NCBI GenBank assembly: GCA_016946835.1
Contig: JACVTC010000141.1
Coordinates: 416,388 to 480,387 of the forward strand
Reading direction: 5' to 3'
Length of the DNA: 64,000 bases
Origin: Neocallimastix lanati (nom. inval.)
Lineage: Eukaryota; Neocallimastigomycota; Neocallimastigomycetes; Neocallimastigales; Neocallimastigaceae
Shown here piece after piece: positions 59,101-64,000 of this stretch. The translations under genes were made by a program, and so were the position numbers. The notes beneath the pieces were generated by a model. It was not told where the DNA came from. It saw only the letters and a program-made list of their open reading frames with translations, and ran no database searches. Each line of letters starts with the position of its first letter. Positions within the stretch are counted from its first letter, which is position 1.

Positions 59101-59495
59101 CGACTTTTTCCAACTGTTTCATATTCACCAGGTAATTTATCAAAATACTGCTTAGTAACGATGCTTAGGTTACTACAAGAATCAATTAAAAGTTTTCCTA
59201 GTACTCCGTCAACACTTGCATCAATCATTGCTAAGTCTTCTTCGGCTACTTCATTACTTTTACTTATGTAGCTATGATCATAGTTATTCACTAATAAAGT
59301 TCGTGCTATTACATTGTCTACAGTTCCAATTATTTTAGATTTTTCTAACTTTAAACCTTGAGTTAATTGTGAACGAATTTTCGGACATGCATTCAAGAGT
59401 TGACCTATCGTAATACTGGATTTAAGATTATTTAAATCATCCATAATATTGTAAGGTTCTTTATTATTCATCATTTTGATATTCCTTTTTACTAA
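56106..59495 (-). CDS. gypsy-2 Pol: protease, RT, RNase H, integrase
   Basis: The stretch downstream of the TAG starts at 59495; the first ATG (59474) gives 1122 residues, to which numbering refers. Protease is at residues 96-103, where the active-site triplet reads D-S-C and not D-S-G. RT is about 290-490, with catalytic F-I-D-D at 447-450. RNase H is about 590-705 (T-D-A-S 595-598, T-D-H-K-P-L). Integrase has zinc residues H782, H786, C816 and C819 and the catalytic triad D848, D907 and E943 with D-35-E spacing, then a G-P-F module near 1080. No chromodomain follows; the end lies 19 bp from the 3' LTR. This is the best preserved gypsy Pol here, although the DSC protease is suspect. Confidence 0.94.
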   Translation of the reverse strand, partial: LVKRNIKMMNNKEPYNIMDDLNNLKSSITIGQLLNACPKIRSQLTQGLKLEKSKIIGTVDNVIARTLLVNNYDHSYISKSNEVAEEDLAMIDASVDGVLGKLLIDSCSNLSIVTKQYFDKLPGEYETVGKSRGRIQLATQDEEYSEGIIVRLSVKINNYEFNADFRIIEKEDSFYDMLINFKTQIDHCLFIHPTLNSLCKLLSESEYEEIAKINNQYYDEESIICTIRKVKETNNEKEIIKELTPMEFIESDEFLSTLNKDYKEQIIKILKEMIDIVATSTEELTPSKLSPHKIRLKANSKPVKLRSYRLTKLKSDILKEELTKLIKKGLIEPSCSEWSSPVVLILKHNGKWRLCIDYRKVNDMTEKDSYSVPYIDEIFDSLGGAKIFTTLDLFSGFHQILMDEESVEVTTFTTKFGNYQFKVMPFGLTGAPSTFQREMNKILFPFIGEFVYVFIDDVLIYSKSIEEHLIHIKQVLEVFKENKLKINIEKCHFLQTEVDVLGHKLTTKGLSPMESKITAIKKWEAPSSIHELRSFLGAIGYYRDFIPKYAQITSPLCKLLKNNTKYEWNKEQQESFELLKEKLINAPILKFPSFDKPFIIRTDASYNGIGGVLLQKEEETGKEHPIHFISRSLKKAEKNYGITDLEGTALFYCMTKFKSYIEGNPLPTTIYTDHKPLVGLFKNKEPLNARQTRWCLTASMLGINIKYESGKKNVLADALSRMKSKEERKILLTKITNGNNEELLSKVIKEFINEKFTVIDGEDYFIDNGNYRKLITDENERFKLILEAHNIGHEGYYKTYQRLKKNFYWNHMIKDIKRIVSNCEKCQLNRPQPYPEPTENHPTKVEGPFVHLGLDIIGPLPKTRNNNQYIIVTVDYFTKWVEAEPTENITSSDIIKFLINVFARHGVPQVITTDNGVQFTSDMTKIFLDLYDVYVKFVATYHPESNGLTENRNKEIGKLLRLLGRKNQDWDEVLPSALWALRTTKNTATGHSSFELVYGREDQQPYDIAIRTIENAGKSYDEILMEKFVRHYQWTREACENVKNANKYWATRREEQISMKKGKELKAGDLVLVRNFSRTKLEPYYNGPFKILKIQFNTATLIDQKTGKQLDRNVHFKNLVKFNSAYREA

Positions 59496-60116
59496 CTAAG
59501 TATTTTCATTATTAGTTTCTTTAGTTTTTGTTGAAATTAATTTTTCCAAAGTATTAGTTTTATTTTGTTGATTATCTTTATTCATTTCTATATCTTCTAT
59601 TTCATTATCGATTACAAGTATATCTTCAGATTCAACTTTTTTCTTTCCTTTTGATGAATAATTGTTGTTTTCTTCTTTACTTTCTCTTACTCTTGTTATA
59701 TTTCTTAATTCCTTTTCTTTTTGTTTTTCTTTGTTAATATTTGGTTGAGTTAAAATTGAAGGAAGTATTTGATTTTTATAAACTTTATTTGGTTTATTAT
59801 GTAGCTCATTTTCTTTCTTCTTTCTTAAAGCAGGAGTTGCGAAAGGACGTGGATTATCTTTTAAACTTTTATGTACTTTCTTGGAATTATTTTCTTCTTT
59901 TTCGCTGTTATTATCATTCATTTTTCTTTTTATAGCATTTATAATGATATCATCCTCACTTTCAGTTGTGTCACTAAAATCAGATTCTTCAGATTCTTCG
60001 TTAAAGGAATTATTATCAATTGGAGTATTCTTAGTAAAAGTATTATTTTGTAAATTATTTAATGAAGCTATTGTTTTGTCATTGGGAGTGCTTCTGCTCC
60101 CATTTAGAAGTTTAAA
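59496..60116 (-). CDS. gypsy-2 Pol N-terminal linker, from the frameshift site to an in-frame TAG
   Basis: After the -1 shift the frame reads L-L-N-G-S-R-S-T-P-N-D-K and continues, open, through an acidic Ser/Glu stretch and a Lys/Asn/Glu-rich linker to TAG 59496-59498. Pol resumes in the same frame. Gypsy-1 has a continuous equivalent linker, so the TAG is either a single nonsense change or a second leaky stop. The ATG at 59921 is not needed. Confidence 0.8.
   Translation of the reverse strand, partial: FKLLNGSRSTPNDKTIASLNNLQNNTFTKNTPIDNNSFNEESEESDFSDTTESEDDIIINAIKRKMNDNNSEKEENNSKKVHKSLKDNPRPFATPALRKKKENELHNKPNKVYKNQILPSILTQPNINKEKQKEKELRNITRVRESKEENNNYSSKGKKKVESEDILVIDNEIEDIEMNKDNQQNKTNTLEKLISTKTKETNNENT
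60064..60116 (-). promoter_or_regulatory. gypsy-2 gag-pol -1 frameshift signal
   Basis: On the minus strand, T-TTA-AAC (60110-60116) is in the gag frame, one codon before TAA (60104-60106). A 7-nt spacer precedes the stem TGGGAG (60097-60102), loop CAGAAGCA, and CTCCCA (60083-60088). After 14 bases GCTTC (60064-60068) is complementary to loop GAAGC, an H-type pseudoknot. UUUAAAC is a canonical -1 slippery heptamer. Confidence 0.9.
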
Positions 60117-61015
60117 GACTTTTTGGAATATATTTCTTTTTTATTTTTTTCCATAATTTTATTTAATTGAGGGCAATAGTATGAGTAATGACCTTCTTCC
60201 TTACAGAAGAAGCAAGTTTTAACAGATAAATTTCTCATTTTCTGGGTTGATTCTTCTATAATATCTTGAGGTTTCAGTTTATTATTTGTTTGACTTGTTT
60301 GGAAAGTTTCGTTTCTTCTTTTAGGATAAAGTCTTGAAGTAGTACTGTTTTGATTATTTTGATTATGTTGGGAATTATTAACATTATAGGTATTAATATT
60401 ATTGTTCCTTACAGAAAGTCTATCTACTTTCTCGGCAATTTTGAAAGCTTTCTCCATACTTATATCATCTTTAAGGGATAATTTCTTCCAGGCTTCATAA
60501 TTATTTTGAATAGAATCAATATAATCTAGTACACCAATGCGCTTTCTTCTCTTTTTATCAAGTTTAGTGTACAAAGTTCTATATCTTACATTAAAGTCTT
60601 TAATCTTTTCGTTTCTTTTAATTCGCATTGCACGAAGTTCTTTAAGAAGTAAATTTTGGTCTTCTTTAATACCGTAAAAATTTTCAAGACTTGAAATAAT
60701 TTTTCCAAGAGAAGGAAATTTAATATCATCATCAACATTTTCTTCTTCATCATCTTCTTCTTCTTCATCTGATGAATCATCACTTTCATCATCACTATCT
60801 TCTCCCAAATCTTCAATAACGCGTTGTACTTCACCAGAGCTGGTAAGTAAACAAGCATTAAATATTGTTTCTGGATCTGTAATACCTTGTATCTTGATCC
60901 AAAGTTTTAATTCAGTAGCCCAGGACTTAATATCTAAATTGTCCTTGCTAAGTTTCACAATATCTCTTAATTCTTTTTTCAATTCTTTAAAGCTCAAAGT
61001 TGTTTCCTTGGACAT
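60104..61015 (-). CDS. gypsy-2 Gag
   Basis: The start chosen is ATG 61013-61015 (M-S-K-E-T-T-L-S-F), since the upstream in-frame residues look like leader. Capsid-like helices are followed by an acidic tract of about 30 Asp/Glu/Ser residues (around 60700-60800). A second helical block (M-R-I-K-R-N-E-K-I-K-D-F-N-V-R-Y) matches gypsy-1, and the knuckle C-F-F-C-K-E-E-G-H-Y-S-Y-Y-C is near the end. It ends S-L-N-F-stop at the slippery site, as in gypsy-1. Confidence 0.92.
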   Translation of the reverse strand: MSKETTLSFKELKKELRDIVKLSKDNLDIKSWATELKLWIKIQGITDPETIFNACLLTSSGEVQRVIEDLGEDSDDESDDSSDEEEEDDEEENVDDDIKFPSLGKIISSLENFYGIKEDQNLLLKELRAMRIKRNEKIKDFNVRYRTLYTKLDKKRRKRIGVLDYIDSIQNNYEAWKKLSLKDDISMEKAFKIAEKVDRLSVRNNNINTYNVNNSQHNQNNQNSTTSRLYPKRRNETFQTSQTNNKLKPQDIIEESTQKMRNLSVKTCFFCKEEGHYSYYCPQLNKIMEKNKKEIYSKKSLNF

Positions 61016-62459
61016 TTTGTTTAAATATTTCTTGTTGTATATTAATGAGGTGATTAAATAAGAATAAATTTGGAAATACAACTTTAAAAATATAATTTAA
61101 TAGGTAATTTAATATCGAATCAATTTTTAAAACAATATATTTTAGTAACTTTTGAAAATAATAATTTTATTTGCTTTCTTTAGTAGATATAAGCTCGAAA
61201 TCCTTATCGACAACTTAGTAGAAATTATAAAGCACGAGGTTCTTTTCGACTACTTTATTAAGAATAATTTTTAAGTTCGAAATCTTTATCGACAACTCAA
61301 TAGAATAATTTTTAAGTTCGAAATCTTTATCGACAACTCAATGGAATAATTTTAAGTTCGAAATCTTTATCGACAACTTAATAGAATAATTTTAAGTTCG
61401 AAATCTTTATCGACAACTTAATAGAATATTTTTCAAGCTCGAAATCTTTATCGACCACTTGAATTTTGTAATTTAGTATATTTGTAGTAATAAATTTAGA
61501 AGCAAAGTTTTATTTATTATTTTCACCTTTCAAAAATTTTTCTTTTTAAACGATAAATATTGTATTGTTATAGCTAATAAAATTATTAATTAATTATAAT
61601 TATTAAACACAAAAAATAATCTTTATTGTCGTACAATCTGATAGTACACACTGTCTGACGTGCAGCTTACCTAATGGTGTCATGCCACGCGTGTGCCACG
61701 ATTACTATATTCAATATAAAATATAGCAGTTCAGAGCCTACTAGCCCAATTACTATGTAGGATAAACTTAATCCGATAATCTATGTACGGAATAAAAAAA
61801 ATTTTAAAAGTATTCAATAATATTTTTATTAACTAATAAAAATTAACTAAAAACACAATATTTTCAAAGTAAATTAAGATTCTTTTACAGGAATTATTAA
61901 ACAAATAAAGTATCAGTAATAAAAAAAAATAAAAAAAATTTAAATGGCGAAGTTAGTCAAAGTCTGATACTTTATATAATAAAGTGCCTTATAACTAGCA
62001 CAAAGAAAAATAAAAAAAATATAAAAAAAAACAATCTTACGCCTTCGGTGACGTAAGCTCCTTATTCGCCAGTGCTTGGAAAGTACCCGCACCTTCGTGT
62101 GTTGAAACGTTGAAGGCTGAACTATTATTACCGGGTCGGTAACCAAATACCTTCGTCTACTTTCCAATTAATTCCCAAAATAACTATTATCCAATAACCT
62201 ACTATGAATAATAGATATTTTGTTGTTTTCTGGAAATACACTGTGTATGAGCTCTATCCGCTCCTTGTTATAATTTACAATCTTTTTTTTTTTTTAGAAT
62301 CTTAATTTTACTTATTTAAAAAAATTTTTTTTTTATATATATATCAAACAAGCGCCATAGGTTAATCAAAGGATTAACGACTTACTTGTTTATCAATATA
62401 AAATAAAAAAAAAAAAATTAAAAAAAATCTATGTTATTTACTATTATTTCTATTTAATT
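61016..62459 (-). other. gypsy-2 leader: tandem repeats and G+C-rich structured segments
   Basis: 1.4 kb lie between primer site and gag. About 61272-61460 holds five ~40-bp tandem units containing TTCGAAATCTTTATCGAC, with degenerate units from 61190. About 61625-61790 and 62038-62160 are clearly G+C-richer. The second has three CGAAGG motifs and short hairpins such as ACCG/CGGT. No convincing ORF is present; a packaging or dimerisation role is possible. Confidence 0.7.
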
Positions 62460-62476
62460 CCCCGATATCTTCACCA
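62460..62476 (-). promoter_or_regulatory. gypsy-2 primer-binding site
   Basis: On the minus strand, TGGTGAAGATATCGGGG lies six bases after the 5' LTR; it shares GATATCGG with the gypsy-1 site at the same distance from TGG. The tRNA is not identified. Confidence 0.78.
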
Positions 62477-62482
62477 TATAAA

Positions 62483-62795
62483 TGTTAAGGTTTTAGAGAA
62501 TTAAATAAAAATAAAGTAAAGAAACACAAATTTTATTTATTTATTTATTTATTTATTTTATTTATTTATTTTATTAAATTTATTTGATTTTATTTGATGA
62601 TATTTAAAAATTAGTAGCAAAATTTACAACTATTTATACTTTTTTTAAGGCATAAAAGTTGTTCTTGCCACTAAATTACATTTTATTTATTTTTTTTTTT
62701 ATAAAAACTATTAAATTTAAATTGATTTTTATAATTAATTATATAAAATTTAATTATAACAATATAAATAAAATACATTTATAATATTAATAAAA

Positions 62796-62846
<51 letters not shown>

Positions 62847-63339
62847 TTATTTAAAAATATCTAAAATATTACTAATAAGAATTTATTTAATTGGCTATAA
62901 TTTTTATTACAATCTGTTAAAATATTCAAATAAAAATAAAAATACTATTCTAATATAAAGGTTTTTAATAAAATAAAATATTTTTCAATATAAAATAAAA
63001 CATTTCGATATAAAATTTTATAATAAAAAGTTAAAATATAATATATAAATTTTTAATTATCAATATATAAAAATATTATTAATATAAATTTTCATTATTA
63101 ATATAAAAAAAAATAAGATTTATTATTAATATTGCTAATATAAGTTTTAAATATATAAAAATATTACTATTAATATAAGATTTAATATAAAAATATAAAG
63201 TTTAATATAATTTTTGATTTAATTTTTGATCTTTGGATTTAAAAATTTATTAAAGTACAAAAATAATAATGTACACATAATGTATTAGAAATAAATCGTA
63301 GATTTAATTAAGAATGCATTATTTAGTACATTCTTATCA
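62483..63339 (-). repeat. gypsy-2 5' LTR
   Basis: 857 bp; compared with the 3' LTR the visible changes are an extra ATTT unit and longer T runs. Confidence 0.95.
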
Positions 63340-63343
63340 GAGT

Positions 63344-63362
63344 TGGTAGACTCGGGGTTGAC
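63344..63362 (+). promoter_or_regulatory. Primer-site-like sequence of element X, separated from its LTR by gypsy-2
   Basis: TGGTAGACTCGGGGTTGAC directly follows the GAGT duplication. With gypsy-2 removed it lies six bases after CCGTAACA, the LTR end of X, which is the spacing seen in gypsy-2. Confidence 0.6.
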
Positions 63363-64000
63363 ACTTAGATATTTAAAATCAAGCAGGGGGGGACGGGTAT
63401 TACCCTGCTTTGATTTTAAATAAAAAAAAATTATTTCTTTATTAAAAGTTATTTATTTTTTTTATTAATATAAAATTTTATTATTTAAAGTACACATATT
63501 TAATTTTTAAGAAATTGTTACAATATTTATATTTTTTTATAAATTTAAAGTATAATTAATTGTTTATAATTTAAGTAATTTTATAGAATTATTGAATTAA
63601 TTTTATATCAATAATTCATTTTTGTTTTAATTTTTATAAATATAATAATATAATATTCAAATATAATTTAATTAAAAATAATTATAAAATAAATATATAG
63701 AAAATAGTTTTTACTATTTTCTTTGATATTTTTAAGTTAAATAAATTGTTTTTAAAGATTAATATAATAAATTTAATAATCTTTAATTATTTTAAATAAT
63801 ACTTGTAATTATTTTCAAAATAAAATAAAATTTTTATAATATTTAATTAATAAATTTGATAATATTTAAATAATAATTTTTATAATAAGTAAAAATTTTT
63901 AATAATAATTTTTAATAATAAATTTAATTAATAATCTTAATAATTTTATAATAATATTTAATAGTTATAATATATAAATTTTTATAATAATATTTAATAA
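63363..64000 (+). other. Leader of element X with a strong hairpin, running off the window
   Basis: 63372-63388 (TTTAAAATCAAGCAGGG) pairs with 63403-63420 with a single bulge, around a G-rich 14-nt loop. The rest to 64000 is AT-rich with no ORF. Confidence 0.6.

Larger units (their letters stand above)
55244..63339 (-). mobile_element. gypsy-2: full-length Ty3/gypsy retrotransposon
   Basis: The LTRs are 62483-63339 (5', 857 bp) and 55244-56087 (3', 844 bp), with ends TGTTAAGG...TTATCA on the plus strand; differences are mainly in T and ATTT repeats. A 4-bp duplication, GAGT, lies at 55240-55243 and 63340-63343. The internal order is primer site, long structured leader, gag, -1 shift, pol with PR, RT, RNase H and IN. 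Pol is open except for one TAG in its N-terminal linker. It lands 6 bp past the LTR end of element X. Confidence 0.96.

Noticed and set aside
61940..62167. 75-codon ORF in the gypsy-2 leader
   Set aside because: Composition changes half-way into poly-Phe/Ile from A/T sequence, there is no family resemblance, and it lies in the leader.
1..64000. CRISPR arrays, tRNA and rRNA genes
   Set aside because: No direct-repeat/spacer arrays, complete tRNA cloverleaf or rRNA signature was recognised on either strand; tRNA-like matches are primer sites only.

Overview
The window is extremely A+T-rich, with poly(A)/poly(T) runs, short introns in the host genes and Asn-rich proteins. A C-terminal Rua1-type transcription-regulator domain (a fungal family), a Firmicutes-like intronless transporter and dense LTR retrotransposons together suggest an anaerobic gut fungus (Neocallimastigomycota). 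This assignment is inference from content, not from a marker gene.

Layout. (1) Bases 1-8057 are the host-gene part: the 3' end of a Rua1-domain regulator (1-1327), a seven-exon PDCD2/Tsr4 gene (2130-4080), a 5'-truncated LINE with a 15-bp target-site duplication (4490-6110), and a seven-exon gene best read as an AVEN homologue (6243-8057). (2) 8700-19967 holds a palindromic foldback element, a nearly complete Ty1/copia element (copia-1, 9953-16695) carrying its own 770-bp insertion in gag, and a broken copia element without gag (copia-3). (3) 19200-52309 is a giant imperfect palindrome. Its ~9.1-kb arms each carry the 3' part of copia-3, a degenerate copia RT, an ankyrin-repeat pseudogene, a hexanucleotide satellite and an intact bacterial-type MFS transporter. 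The right arm has been opened by a Ty3/gypsy element (gypsy-1, minus strand, 28768-42796), itself split by a very young copia element (copia-2, 29968-36738) and a foldback element in its LTR. A second small element with a 9-bp duplication (42868-43439) is also present only in the right arm. (4) 52309-64000 is a nest of gypsy-type elements: a 5' LTR plus primer site (gypsy-3), a probable second LTR (element X), and a full-length minus-strand element (gypsy-2, 55244-63339) inserted between the LTR of X and its primer site.

Main points of interest. Both gypsy elements join gag to pol at an in-frame TTTAAAC heptamer just before the gag stop. Each is followed after exactly 7 nt by a 6-bp hairpin with an 8-nt loop, and 14 nt further on by a possible pseudoknot strand; the stems show compensatory changes. 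Copia-2 has an independent signal of the same layout: GGATTTT, the gag stop, a 7-nt spacer and a 10-bp stem. Copia-1 and copia-2 share a 14-nt primer site that matches the anticodon arm of tRNA-Lys(CUU) instead of a tRNA 3' end, implying half-tRNA priming. The one-armed insertions with clean duplications show that the palindrome is real DNA and not a folded-read artefact, and they order the events.

Boundaries of most elements are supported by target-site duplications read directly from the sequence. Similarity statements rest on motif recognition only; no database search was run.
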